A stretch of DNA of 64,000 nt from Bacteroidia bacterium (GCA_030430575.1 JAUIKF010000038.1:1-64000), one strand, 5' to 3'; positions 1-8,990 are shown, counted from the first letter of the stretch. The notes: a model not told the origin generated them from the letters alone. Numbers and translations: made by a program.

Positions 1-253
1 GGATATGCGCGTATGACTTCATCGACATCAAGCCAGGAATCATCCCCTCTAAAGCATTCTTCCAGCCTAATCAAGTTGTTAAAATTTAATCCCAAATGTC
101 GTAAGACGATAAAGAACTCACGTTAATATCTAAAAGACGATCTTCACCTTCTAGCACAGCAGGCAGCACCTGGTTGTACACCTCGATTTCGGTATCGGGA
201 GGGAGCAAGGCGCAGGCAGTGCTGAGGAGGAGAGTTAGGGCAAAGTATTTCAT
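1..253 (-). pseudogene. Frameshifted small secreted/lipoprotein gene, cut by the window edge
   Basis: An ATG at 253 overlaps the TGA of the upstream gene (ATGA), which suggests translational coupling. The first frame encodes an N-terminus starting MKYFALTLLLSTACALLP, a lipoprotein-like signal with a Cys at residue 14, and stops at 86-88 after 55 codons. A second frame opens at about position 122 and stays open to base 1. It reads like normal protein (REFFIVLRHLGLNFNNLIRL, then acidic residues). The two halves together look like one gene with a frameshift near 122-130. This could be a sequencing error or real decay. Function is not recognised. Confidence 0.5.
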
Positions 254-900
254 TTCTTGATAATGGTATCCCCCTTGGTATGCTGAATGGTATCAAATTG
301 AAATGCGCCTTTTTTAAAAGCCATTACCGATTCTGTGCGTTCATATTGTCGCTCGAAGCCAATATGTACTTCATCTTTATATAGCTCTTTGTCAAAGATC
401 ACGTACTGAGATAAGCGAAATTTGCCAAACCTTATTTTTTCCCCTGATTCATTTTCGAATCGCCCATCGGCTTCTCCTACGCGCCCTAATTGGCTAATGG
501 CCAAGACATTGCTTTTTTTATCGGCAACACAGATATACATATTCAAATAATTGGACACATCTGTTTGAAGTATGGTGAACAGAAAGTATTTGCCTTTTGC
601 TTCCCATTGGTAGCACCGAACTCTTTCCTGCTCATTCACTGTTAAATACCTGCCTTTTTGGCCATTAATGGGTATTTGCCCGAGGCTATCTATAATAAGA
701 TCATCAGGCAAATAATCAGTTTCTCCAGATACGCTAAGCATATCAAATGAGGTAATTCCCTTTGTTGCGCATGCTTTGATCAAAGGGATATCAATCTTCA
801 CATGAGATTCAGGTGTAGAGAAATAGGAAGAGGGAAAATGAGGTGTGGTGCTATACCCCAAAAGCAATACCGCGGCAGATAAGAGGGCAACATATTTCAT
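250..900 (-). CDS. Secreted protein of unknown function
   Basis: The ORF is open from 963, but the ATG at 900 gives a proper signal peptide (MKYVALLSAAVLLLGYS), so that start is chosen. The mature part of about 195 residues has alternating beta-strand character and no motif I recognise. The signal ends LLLGYS where a lipobox would read LLGCS, so lipidation is probably lost or never existed. Its TGA overlaps the ATG of the next gene, whose N-terminus is also MKY-type, so the two probably form one operon. Substrate or partner is unknown. Confidence 0.6.
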   Translation of the reverse strand: MKYVALLSAAVLLLGYSTTPHFPSSYFSTPESHVKIDIPLIKACATKGITSFDMLSVSGETDYLPDDLIIDSLGQIPINGQKGRYLTVNEQERVRCYQWEAKGKYFLFTILQTDVSNYLNMYICVADKKSNVLAISQLGRVGEADGRFENESGEKIRFGKFRLSQYVIFDKELYKDEVHIGFERQYERTESVMAFKKGAFQFDTIQHTKGDTIIKK

Positions 901-1112
901 GATTAAAACTACTGATTGATCCCTGATAATCAAAAAACGATGAAAGTTGCTAAGGCATTTCAAAAAGACAGTGCTAAATTTCGCTGGATAAAAAGAGGTT
1001 GATCAAAGGCTTTAGCAGCGAAAGAAGAATAAGCCACGGATTACACAGATTCTCACAGATTTCTTTCTCGCTTTCTATTCAAAATTCTCCATTCATCATT
1101 CAAAATTCCCCC

Positions 1113-1667
1113 ATGCACATTCCCATCCTCCTCGGCACTACCCGTACCGGCAACCAAAGCAGCAAGGTCGCTGCATTTCTCCAACAACAGCTCCGCACCA
1201 TGGAAGACATGACCACTGAGGTGCTCAACCTCGGCGAGGCCCATTTCCCCATGCTCGAAGAGCGCATTCGCAAGGTGGAGGACCTGCCGCCCTTGCTCCA
1301 ACAGTGGGTGCATACCTTCCGACAGGCAGATGGCATCATCATCGTGACGCCTGAGTATAAAAACAGCCTTCCTGGGTCGTTGAAAAACTTCTTGGATCTG
1401 CTGCCCGCAGGGGCTTTTCATTACACGCCTATCGGCATCGCTAGCGTGACCTCGGGTGCCCTGGGCGGCATCAATGCCCTGGCCCATCTGCGATTGATCT
1501 CGCTGAGCCTCAAGGGTATGCCGATTCCCGACCGATTCATGGTCTCTCATGTGCAAGATGCCTTTGATGAACAAGGGCAGCCTGTGTCAGAAAAACTAAT
1601 GCCTCAATCTGACAAGTTTTTAAGGGAATTGGTGAAATACGCTAAGGCATTTAGGGCGATCAATTAG
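1113..1667 (+). CDS. NADPH-dependent FMN reductase (flavodoxin-like fold)
   Basis: About 184 residues starting MHIPILLGTTRTGNQSSKVA; the LLGTTR-G-S segment is the phosphate-binding loop typical of the NADPH-dependent FMN reductase family. A central IIVTPEYKNSLPGSLKNFLD segment is the family's second flavin-contacting motif. Family members reduce FMN, azo dyes or quinones in the cytoplasm with NAD(P)H; the physiological substrate cannot be read here. The ORF is open from 999, but the upstream part translates an intergenic repeat, so ATG 1113 is preferred. No partner gene is evident; the neighbour downstream is a surface protein. Confidence 0.85.
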   Translation: MHIPILLGTTRTGNQSSKVAAFLQQQLRTMEDMTTEVLNLGEAHFPMLEERIRKVEDLPPLLQQWVHTFRQADGIIIVTPEYKNSLPGSLKNFLDLLPAGAFHYTPIGIASVTSGALGGINALAHLRLISLSLKGMPIPDRFMVSHVQDAFDEQGQPVSEKLMPQSDKFLRELVKYAKAFRAIN

Positions 1668-1774
1668 TACGCTTAACATTTTGTCTAATCGATTTATTTT
1701 CCTATTTTTCGAAATAGTCTATTTTTCTAAATTGTCTACCCAAAATGCCGTAACCTTCCCTACGTATTTATCCC

Positions 1775-4195
1775 ATGAAGTTTCTATCCCTCACCTTCCT
1801 TGCCAGCCTTTTCCTTTTTACTCACACCCTTACCGCCCAAGTCTGCCCTGTCCTGAATTACACCTTGAACAGTCAGACAGCGGTGGATAATTTTGCCGCG
1901 AATAATAATAACTGCGACCAGATACAAGCCAGCCTGTTTCTCGCAGGTGGAGGAGCTGACCCGATCACTGACCTCAGTCCACTGGATCATATCAAATCTA
2001 TCGGTGGCGTATTCAACTTTCAGAATATGGGAAGCCTCTCTGTGCTTGACGCTTTTCCCAATTTGGAGACGGTAGGGGCAGAACTACGGATTACTTCTAC
2101 TGGAAATACAGGCCTTACGGAGATCAAAGGCTTTAATAAGCTTAAAACCATCAGGGGAAAGCTAGACATCAGTAATCAGCCCAACCTGGAAACCATTGGC
2201 GGATTTCCAGTATTGGAAACGGTGGGGGAGAATCCTTCTAGTGCCCTTATTGGAGGCAATTTTGAAATCAAAGACAACCCGAAACTGGCTACCCTCAGTG
2301 GTTTTGTCAACCTGGATATTGCCGGGCGAGATTTTATTATCCAAAACAACCCCTTCTTGCCGACCGTCGCTTTCAACAACCTAAGGGAAATAGGGAAAAG
2401 CCTCATCTTTAAGGACATGGGTGGCGTGATTACGCTGTCAGGATTTGTGAATTTGGAGGAGGTGAAAGAAAGGATTTTTCTAAATACCAATTCTAACCTT
2501 ACAACGATTTCGGGTTTTCAGAACCTAGAAAAGGTCAATATATTAGAAATTAATGGCAATTCAGATTTGACGAGCATGTCGAGTTTCTTGAGCCTGGATA
2601 GTGTCTTCGAGGATTTGATTATTAAGCAAAATGGCGCGCTCCCTGGCGTGGGAGATTTTCCTAGTTTGGCTATGGTAGGGGGAAAGCTGGAAGTGCGGAG
2701 CAATGGTAATTTGACGATGATCAATGGCTTTGCTACGCTGGATAGCATCGGAATCTTCTCGGTGTTTTCGAATCAAAAATTGGCATCGATTACAGGATTT
2801 GGAGCAGCGACCAAGGTGGGGACCATTGACATCAGTAATAGCAATCAACTGGCAACGCTTGATGCTTTTGCGGCGCTTCCGCATATCGGAAGCCTGATCG
2901 TCGAAGGCTTGCTTATTCTGTCAGAAATACAAGGATTTGATGGGTTGCAATCAGCAGATTTGGTGCAATTGAAAAATGATTTTGCGCTGAGTAGTCTCAG
3001 TGGCTTGAGCAGCCTACAGACTGTCAATGTCCTGAACCTCACTGACTTAGATTTTTTACTAGATTTTGATGAATTGCAAAATCTCTCTGGTACCATCGAT
3101 CAATTGATTATCACTAAAAACCTGCAAGTCGACAGCCTTGATGGCTTTTCAGGGATTACTGGCATCACCAGTTCCCTCACAGTCACTGACAATGCCAACC
3201 TCAGTGGCTGCTGCCCTATACTCGACTGGCTTGCCACCTCTAGCCCTGGTGCCAATATCTCTGGCAATGCCGCAGGCTGCCTGGACCTCCCAGACATCGA
3301 GCTTGCCTGCTGCTCCTTGCCCGATGGCTTTGTGAGCATGGACATCGGCAATGTCGGCAACACGGAAGGCACCGCCTGCCTCAAACAAGGCGGAGGCTAC
3401 ACCTTTGACAATGCAGGCGCGGGCATCGGCGGGACAGCCGATGGCTTTCACTATCTTTATATCCCCCACAGTGGCGATGTAGACCTTATTGTGCGCGTCA
3501 CCAGTATCCAAAATAATACCGCTCGCAAGGCAGGGATTATGCTCCGTGAGAGCTTGGACGACGATGCGGCCAATGTGAGTTTATTGGTCAATGGGAAAAA
3601 AATGGCCTTCTTGGCTAACCGCCCAACTACAGGTGCTACCACCACCACCATCGCCACCAAACCGACGCGTCGCCGCCTCAATTCATGGCTACGCCTGAGT
3701 CGTTCTGGCAACAGCGTCCTAGCCTACTACTCACGCAATGGCGTGAGTTGGGAGTACGTGGGTTTCACGACGTTCAGCGCCGCAGGCAGCTATTTCGTCG
3801 GCATCGCCGCGACCAAAGGCGCAGGCGGCGGCACCAAGACCTTTGAATTTGACAATTTTTCGATAGATGCGGTGCCTTATCGCATGGCGGATGCGATCCG
3901 TAGAGACGCGATGAATCGCGTCTCTACGGTCGCATATCCCAATCCCTTTGATCAGCAGTTGCTGATTCGGGTGGCTGTAGAGACGTTGCATGCAACGTCT
4001 CTACAGCATGCAACGTCGCCACAATGGCGTATCCTCAACCAATTGGGACAATTGGTGAAGGAAGAAACGGTGACGCTTGATGCCAATGGCCATTACGAAG
4101 GCCAAATAGTCACAGACGACCTGCCAGCAGGCATGTACTTCCTATACGTCCGTGTGGGAGATGTGACTGAGGTGCAGAAATTGGTGAAACGGTAA
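1775..4195 (+). CDS. Secreted leucine-rich (receptor-L-domain-like) T9SS protein
   Basis: 806 residues. The signal peptide ends near residue 22 (LTAQ). Residues of about 45-510 are irregular repeats of the type 'I-GF--L-TV-G-L-I--N--L', like receptor-L/BspA leucine-rich repeats. A CCP cysteine cluster near 505 closes the solenoid. Residues of about 520-700 resemble a DUF1349-like jelly-roll domain. A T9SS type A sorting domain (AYPNPFDQQ ... LPAGMYFLYVRVG) ends the protein. It should be exported through T9SS and act at the surface as an adhesin or binding protein; the ligand is unknown. The linker before the sorting domain is encoded by two perfect DNA palindromes (3898-3929, 3974-4007). Confidence 0.8.
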   Translation: MKFLSLTFLASLFLFTHTLTAQVCPVLNYTLNSQTAVDNFAANNNNCDQIQASLFLAGGGADPITDLSPLDHIKSIGGVFNFQNMGSLSVLDAFPNLETVGAELRITSTGNTGLTEIKGFNKLKTIRGKLDISNQPNLETIGGFPVLETVGENPSSALIGGNFEIKDNPKLATLSGFVNLDIAGRDFIIQNNPFLPTVAFNNLREIGKSLIFKDMGGVITLSGFVNLEEVKERIFLNTNSNLTTISGFQNLEKVNILEINGNSDLTSMSSFLSLDSVFEDLIIKQNGALPGVGDFPSLAMVGGKLEVRSNGNLTMINGFATLDSIGIFSVFSNQKLASITGFGAATKVGTIDISNSNQLATLDAFAALPHIGSLIVEGLLILSEIQGFDGLQSADLVQLKNDFALSSLSGLSSLQTVNVLNLTDLDFLLDFDELQNLSGTIDQLIITKNLQVDSLDGFSGITGITSSLTVTDNANLSGCCPILDWLATSSPGANISGNAAGCLDLPDIELACCSLPDGFVSMDIGNVGNTEGTACLKQGGGYTFDNAGAGIGGTADGFHYLYIPHSGDVDLIVRVTSIQNNTARKAGIMLRESLDDDAANVSLLVNGKKMAFLANRPTTGATTTTIATKPTRRRLNSWLRLSRSGNSVLAYYSRNGVSWEYVGFTTFSAAGSYFVGIAATKGAGGGTKTFEFDNFSIDAVPYRMADAIRRDAMNRVSTVAYPNPFDQQLLIRVAVETLHATSLQHATSPQWRILNQLGQLVKEETVTLDANGHYEGQIVTDDLPAGMYFLYVRVGDVTEVQKLVKR
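3898..3929. repeat. Perfect 15-bp-arm palindrome inside coding sequence
   Basis: CCGTAGAGACGCGAT (3898-3912), a 2-nt loop, then its exact reverse complement (3915-3929). Flanking TGCGA/TCGCA extends the pairing across a one-base bulge. It is read in frame as part of the linker before the T9SS sorting domain. Confidence 0.9.
3974..4007. repeat. Perfect 34-bp palindrome inside coding sequence
   Basis: GCTGTAGAGACGTTGCA followed directly by its reverse complement, with no loop. It is followed by a partial third copy (GCATGCAACGTCGCC, 4006-4020). It shares the GTAGAGACG core with the palindrome at 3898, so both belong to one repeat family. Confidence 0.9.
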
Positions 4196-4221
4196 GGAGG
4201 TTAATTTGATTTCCGAATATC

Positions 4222-4280
4222 GAACAAGGAATTAAGATTGAAGAAGTGAACTGACCTATTTCCATCTTTATTCCTTGTTC
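4222..4280. terminator. Dyad between convergent genes
   Basis: GAACAAGGAATTAAGAT (4222-4238) pairs with 4264-4280 with one mismatch (17-bp arms, 25-nt loop). It lies between the converging LRR gene and NCS1 permease gene and may stop transcription from both sides. There is no long T-run, so it may instead be a dispersed repeat. Confidence 0.45.
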
Positions 4281-4305
4281 TGCAATCCTTGTTCTGAAAT
4301 CTGTC

Positions 4306-6027
4306 TTATCTCCCTCTCATCCCTCCCCAATACACCCCAAAGGCCACTGCAAATCCTGTAAACCAGGACAGGTTGTACAGAAAGGCCAGAGATGGCACGA
4401 AGTAGCCGACAAGTGCTACGGCGACCCCTAACGCCAAAGCCGCGATGGCGGTCATGTTAAGGCCTGAGGTATAGGCATAGATGCCATTTGGCTTGTACAG
4501 CTCGGAGAGCTTGAGTTCCTTTTTGCGAATGACAAAATAGTCGCAGATCAGGATGCCGAGGACGGGTCCAAGCAGACCGCTGACAAAGACCAAGAGTGAG
4601 ATTATTTTCCCCAATAACCACCAAGGGCATATCAAAATGCCAATCACTGCGGCAATCACCCCTCCTACCCTGAAAGAGATTTTTTGTGGGATGAGGTTGG
4701 AAAATGCATTGGCTGGGGCAATGACATTGGCGGCGATATTGGTGCTGAGGGTAGCGATGATCATGAAGACTTGGGCGATGATCACTACGACTGGCGAATC
4801 AAATTTGCTGAGTAGCAGAACAGGGTCCCAAGGTGCATCGCCAGCGATCAGCACGTCTTTGAAATTGATCACAGCAGCGCAGGTCACAAATATCCCCACA
4901 AACGAATACAAGATCATCGCACCTGGCAGGCCCAGGAATTGCCCCGCCACTTGTTGCTTCTGGGTAGAGGCGTAGCGGGTGATGTCAGCGATGCTGATCG
5001 ACATAGTCGCCCAAAACCCAACCATACCAGTAAGCCACAAGAGGTATTTCCATATGGTAGCTCCAAACGTGGTTTCTTGCGGTTCAGTATAGCCAAACTC
5101 AAAGGAACTTGACTCGATAAAGCCCTGACCATCAGGTGCTCTGACTTTCAATTGGAGGGAAGCAGTGCCTTCCTTGAGCGCCTTTTGATCCATATCAGGA
5201 TGCACTTGGGCAAGCGGAAATGGGGTAAAAGCAGTGGTCAGAGGTTTCCATTCGCCCTGTCCATTGACAGTGAGGAGGTATTCTGTGGCTTTGATTTGCT
5301 GATCTTTGTCCGTTATCGGATTGAGGGTCAAAACCAGTCCCTGATCATGGTCTCCCGAAAGCACCGCTGTGGGCTTTTCAAGCTGCTGGCTTTGGTCCAA
5401 TACTACCCCAAACCCTTTTGCTTGATACGCCCCCCATCCTATCAGTACCAATCCAATCAAGATCAGAATAGGTGCTGCCAGATTTTCCATCCAGCGAATC
5501 GTCTCTATCCCTTTCCAAATGATATACACATTCAGCAACCAAAATACCCCAAATCCAATAAAATGTCCGAGAGATAAGGAAGAAGACACTTCGCCCCCTG
5601 TCACGGCCATCCAGATAGAATAAAATGCGCCACCGCCTATCCATGTCTGGATTCCAAACCACCCACACGCCACAATGGCCCGTACCACCGCAGGGATATG
5701 CACGCCCATCGTCCCAAAGGCCGCACGACCAATGACGGGAAAGGGAATGCCATACTTCACGCCTCCGTGTCCATTCAGCACCATTGGCACGGTGATGATG
5801 AGGTTGGCGAGGCCGATGATGATCAGCGCTGCGTACCAGCTCACTCCTGAAGCAATCATCTCAGCAGCCAGCAGATAGGTCGGTATGCACACCGCCATCC
5901 CTACCCAGATGGCGGCAAGGTCCCATTTGCCCCAGGTGCGCTTTCCAGGAGGCACAGGCGCGAGGTCTTCGCTATAGAGGGGGGAGGACGATACGTCTTC
6001 GGTGAGTTCTATGATTTCTTTTGACAT
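4306..6027 (-). CDS. NCS1 family nucleobase:cation symporter with extra periplasmic-type domain
   Basis: 573 residues from ATG 6027; the longer ORF reads into a TTTTGGG repeat and a MITE. Family features are the N-terminal WDLAAIWVGMAVCIPTYLLA helix, the NGHGGVKYGIPFPVIGRAAFG loop, GWFGIQTWIGG, and WATMSISIADITRYA. NCS1 carriers import cytosine, uracil, allantoin or hydantoins with Na+ or H+ across the inner membrane. Oddly, about 104 residues (216-319, DNA about 5071-5382) sit between the helix ending GWGAYQAKGFG and the helix KYLLWLTGMVGF. This insert is soluble and beta-rich, like an Ig/FN3 fold. A nearby yeast-type cytosine deaminase gene (48736) makes a pyrimidine substrate plausible, but this is inference. 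Confidence 0.85.
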   Translation of the reverse strand: MSKEIIELTEDVSSSPLYSEDLAPVPPGKRTWGKWDLAAIWVGMAVCIPTYLLAAEMIASGVSWYAALIIIGLANLIITVPMVLNGHGGVKYGIPFPVIGRAAFGTMGVHIPAVVRAIVACGWFGIQTWIGGGAFYSIWMAVTGGEVSSSLSLGHFIGFGVFWLLNVYIIWKGIETIRWMENLAAPILILIGLVLIGWGAYQAKGFGVVLDQSQQLEKPTAVLSGDHDQGLVLTLNPITDKDQQIKATEYLLTVNGQGEWKPLTTAFTPFPLAQVHPDMDQKALKEGTASLQLKVRAPDGQGFIESSSFEFGYTEPQETTFGATIWKYLLWLTGMVGFWATMSISIADITRYASTQKQQVAGQFLGLPGAMILYSFVGIFVTCAAVINFKDVLIAGDAPWDPVLLLSKFDSPVVVIIAQVFMIIATLSTNIAANVIAPANAFSNLIPQKISFRVGGVIAAVIGILICPWWLLGKIISLLVFVSGLLGPVLGILICDYFVIRKKELKLSELYKPNGIYAYTSGLNMTAIAALALGVAVALVGYFVPSLAFLYNLSWFTGFAVAFGVYWGGMRGR

Positions 6028-6037
6028 GGGAGAGGAG

Positions 6038-6072
6038 TTTTGGGTTTTGGGTTTTGGGTTTTGGGTTTTGGG
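6038..6072. repeat. Tandem heptamer (TTTTGGG) x5
   Basis: Five exact copies of TTTTGGG, just upstream of the NCS1 start codon (within its 5' leader). Copy number could vary by slippage and affect the leader. Confidence 0.9.
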
Positions 6073-6119
6073 TAAGATATGAAATTTTGGGGAAGTGCGA
6101 ACAGGGCGTGTAGCTCGCC

Positions 6120-6336
6120 CTAGTGCTTTCAGCACTAAGTTCCTTACGGTTTATAACATGGGGCCGGATTACGCAAAGAGCCAAATCTCAATCCGGAAAT
6201 CCGGCCCAGCGCATATATTTGCGCTTCTTTGCTGCTTGCTTAGGCAAGCTGGCGCGGATTTCGGCTTTGCAGCTTTGGTTTGTGGGTAATCCGCGCCTCA
6301 GCATAACCAATAACTATTTAGTGCTGAAAGCACTAG
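6120..6336. mobile_element. MITE family 1, copy a (217 bp)
   Basis: Begins CTAGTGCTTTCAGCAC and ends GTGCTGAAAGCACTAG, a perfect 16-bp terminal inverted repeat. Subterminal GGATTACGC / GGTAATCCGCGCC also form an inverted pair. Internal blocks such as GGCCGGATTACGCAAAGA and GCAAGCTGGCGCGGATTTC recur in the copy at 38441. No coding capacity; the ORFs through it are spurious. It fills most of the gap between the NCS1 and RNA ligase genes. The rest of the gap (6337-6570) holds AT-rich sequence without a recognised signal. Confidence 0.8.
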
Positions 6337-6570
6337 GAGATATATATGCATTGCGTGTAGCCAGCTATATATTGTATACACGGCAATAATTGCCGTGTAG
6401 CCTGCCGTGAGGCGTGTATACGCAACACCAATACTTCCTCCTACCAAATGACGCCCTCCTTCAATATAAATGACTTTTTCCCGTCAAATCAGCACCAAAC
6501 GAAGCATATCCGTAAATTGCTACGAATTGCCTCCATATGGCAATCCATTTTCACAAACAGCACTACCAAT

Positions 6571-7605
6571 ATGAGTGAATTCTCGGGGTATGAGAAAATG
6601 CCTAATAGCATTAAAAAATTGGGGCTGGACGCTAGCGATTTTTCCCACATGGAAAAACTAACGTGGGTCGTTACCGAGAAGATCCACGGGGCTAATTTCA
6701 GTTTTGTATATGAAAAGGAGCGCTTGCGTTTTGCCAAAAGGAAGGAATACCTCTCGTGGAAAGATGATTTTTTTGGTTTTCAGCTAGTTGTCAACAGAAT
6801 GGAAGACCCTATCATCCGCCTATTTGAAGACCTAAGCGCTCAAATAAAGGGAAATAAATTCATTATTTACGGTGAATTATTTGGGGGCAAATACCCGCAT
6901 CCAGATGTTGCACCTGCAGAGAAATTGCACCCCATTCAGACAGGGGTTTATTATTCGCCTAATATCCATTTTTGTGCATTTGATATTGCCATTGAAACTG
7001 AAGGAGCAAAGTCAAAATATTATCTGGATTACGAATCTTCCCTTTCCTTTTTTGAAAAACATCATTTATTCCACGCCAAACCACTATTCATAGGCAAGTA
7101 CAGGCAAGCGATGAATTTTGACCTAAGGATCAACTCTACTATTCCACAACAGCTAAACCTGCCTGCCTTGAAGGAAAATTTGATAGAAGGAATTGTGGTA
7201 AAACCGTTTGATCAACTGGAAAAAGTGATGCTTTCTCCCAGGCCTATCATTAAGCTCAAAAACCCCGAATTTGACGAAAACAAGGCGTTTCATCAGGCTG
7301 AGAAATGGTCGTACATTCCCGCTATTTCATCCAAAACAGAAGACCTATCTTTTATGGTAGAGGAATTGAAGCATTATATCACGCGAAATCGCTTGGAGAG
7401 TGCTATTTCAAAAATAGGGGACTTAGACTTTACCAATGAAATGCGTATGCAGGAAATAGCAACTGAATTTCTACAGGATGCTTTGGTCGATTTCAATGAA
7501 GATCATAATAACCTTTGGGAGGAGCTATCTATTGAGCAGCAGGATTGGATACAAGAGAGAATAAAGGCTCAGATTCATCAAACCCTAATCACCTATTCAA
7601 AGTAG
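6571..7605 (+). CDS. Rnl2-type RNA ligase
   Basis: 344 residues from ATG 6571, close to T4 Rnl2 (334). Nucleotidyltransferase motifs are in order: motif I EKIHGANF with the adenylated Lys37, motif III FIIYGELFGG (97-105), motif IV IEGIVVKP (204-211), and motif V IIKLKNP (225-231). A helical C-terminal domain of about 100 residues follows, as in Rnl2. The enzyme would seal RNA ends (or RNA/DNA hybrid nicks) with ATP through a Lys-AMP intermediate; in bacteria its role is usually RNA repair, but the target is unknown here. No partner kinase/phosphatase is adjacent. The ORF is open upstream to 6448, but that part lacks family similarity. Confidence 0.9.
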   Translation: MSEFSGYEKMPNSIKKLGLDASDFSHMEKLTWVVTEKIHGANFSFVYEKERLRFAKRKEYLSWKDDFFGFQLVVNRMEDPIIRLFEDLSAQIKGNKFIIYGELFGGKYPHPDVAPAEKLHPIQTGVYYSPNIHFCAFDIAIETEGAKSKYYLDYESSLSFFEKHHLFHAKPLFIGKYRQAMNFDLRINSTIPQQLNLPALKENLIEGIVVKPFDQLEKVMLSPRPIIKLKNPEFDENKAFHQAEKWSYIPAISSKTEDLSFMVEELKHYITRNRLESAISKIGDLDFTNEMRMQEIATEFLQDALVDFNEDHNNLWEELSIEQQDWIQERIKAQIHQTLITYSK

Positions 7606-7610
7606 TGATC

Positions 7611-8180
7611 ATGCAGCATCCCGCATTAAAGCAATTCTTTGAGCAATATGGCGCCCTTACCGAACATGGGATGGATGAATTAGTGGATAAATTTCAATCA
7701 AAAACAGTTAAAAAAGGCGAGTGTCTATTGACCCAAGGGCAGGTATGTGAAAAAATCTATTTTGTAAAAAAAGGATGCCTTCGGCTCTACTATATCACTG
7801 ACGATGTGGAAATCACCGTTTGGTTTTCCTTCGAAAACAACTCGGCCATAGAGCTTTCGAGCTTTCTGAGCGGCGCGCCTTCCGACTATTTTCTGGAAGC
7901 AATAGAAGATAGCGAGATCCTTTCCCTCGACAAATCAGCATTAACAAGCCTTTACGACAGACATCCCGACATGCAACAAGTCATGCGCGTATTTTGGGAA
8001 GATGTGATCTTACATTTACTCAAGCGGTTTACTGCTTTGCAAAAAGATTCTGCCAAAAAGCGATACCTGGACTTATTGAACCAGCCGGTCTACCTCCAGC
8101 GCATCCCGCAGAAATATTTGGCCTCCTACATAGGCGTGACTCCCACCTCTCTCAGCCGAATCAGGCGGACGATTAAGTGA
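7611..8180 (+). CDS. Crp/Fnr family transcriptional regulator
   Basis: 189 residues from ATG 7611, five bases after the RNA ligase stop. The N-terminal cyclic-nucleotide-binding beta-roll has the typical GECLLTQGQVCEKIYFVKKGCLRLYY strands (split here by me). The C-terminal helix-turn-helix (about 165-186) reads IPQKYLASYIGVTPTSLSRI. It lacks the cysteines of Fnr. Bacteroidota proteins of this size often control a neighbouring gene. The FMN-binding PaiB-like gene 175 bp downstream is the natural target, and the tight spacing to the ligase suggests co-transcription. Confidence 0.85.
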   Translation: MQHPALKQFFEQYGALTEHGMDELVDKFQSKTVKKGECLLTQGQVCEKIYFVKKGCLRLYYITDDVEITVWFSFENNSAIELSSFLSGAPSDYFLEAIEDSEILSLDKSALTSLYDRHPDMQQVMRVFWEDVILHLLKRFTALQKDSAKKRYLDLLNQPVYLQRIPQKYLASYIGVTPTSLSRIRRTIK

Positions 8181-8354
8181 TTATTCATTATTGATTGACT
8201 GATTATTGATGGGGTTTCTGTAAAATTTCCTGGGGAAGCGATTTCTTGTCCTATGACAAGTTAATTCGCCATTCAACCCTTTACTTTTAACCTCTGTACG
8301 ACTGGCAACCACACTGAATTAATCAATAATCACTCAATTAATAATTAATAAAGG

Positions 8355-8990
8355 ATGTACAATCTCCCCTACCACAAAGAAAAAGATCCACAAGTCATTC
8401 AGGAATTTATCACTCAATATCCTTTTGCATTTCTGACAGGATGCAATGCAGAAAACCAGCCTATCGCCACACAGGTGCCAGTATTTATAGAGGAGGAAAA
8501 TGGCCAGCAGCTATTGAGAGGGCATATTATGCGGAATACCGACCACCACAAAGCCTTCTTGCAAAATGATCAGGTGCTGGTTGTTTTTACGGGGCGTCAC
8601 ACCTATGTGAGCGGCACCTGGTATAGCGATCCTTTTATGCCCTCGACGTGGAATTATATGAGTGTGCATGTGAAAGGGAAAATCAGGTTCCTGGACGACG
8701 ATGGCCTAGCAGACATGCTTCGAAAGACAACGCTTCATTTTGAAGGCAATAACCCTCAATCCACAACAGTCTTCGACAATATTCCCTTGGCCTTTAAGCA
8801 AAGGGTCATGCACGCTATCGTAGCATTTGAGATCGAAATCCAGGAGATGGATAATGTGTTTAAACTAAGCCAGGACAGAGATTACGAAAGCTATCAAAAC
8901 ATCATTGAAAAACTTCATTCGCAGGGTCTGGACGGGCAAGTGATCGCTGCGGAGATGGGAAAAAGGATTGGGGAAGTGTTTCCAAAGTAA
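8355..8990 (+). CDS. FMN-binding PaiB-like protein
   Basis: 211 residues. MYNLPYHKEKDP at the start, the central FTGRHTYVSGTWY and PSTWNYMSVHVKG segments and the C-terminal EVFPK match the PaiB/FMN-binding negative transcriptional regulator family (split-barrel flavin-binding fold). In Bacillus PaiB acts with PaiA on sporulation and protease genes; in other bacteria these proteins are mostly uncharacterised flavoproteins. Upstream (8181-8354) is AT-rich with repeated ATTAATCAATAATCA-type words that could bind the adjacent Crp/Fnr protein, which is speculative. Confidence 0.85.
   Translation: MYNLPYHKEKDPQVIQEFITQYPFAFLTGCNAENQPIATQVPVFIEEENGQQLLRGHIMRNTDHHKAFLQNDQVLVVFTGRHTYVSGTWYSDPFMPSTWNYMSVHVKGKIRFLDDDGLADMLRKTTLHFEGNNPQSTTVFDNIPLAFKQRVMHAIVAFEIEIQEMDNVFKLSQDRDYESYQNIIEKLHSQGLDGQVIAAEMGKRIGEVFPK

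Noticed and set aside
1034-1062. GGATTACACAGATTCTCACA word, also seen near 48433
   Set aside because: A dispersed word common in many genomes; two copies alone do not define an element.
6095-6389. Open frames of 64-88 codons between the permease and RNA ligase genes
   Set aside because: They run through the terminal and internal repeats of the MITE and have no protein-like composition.
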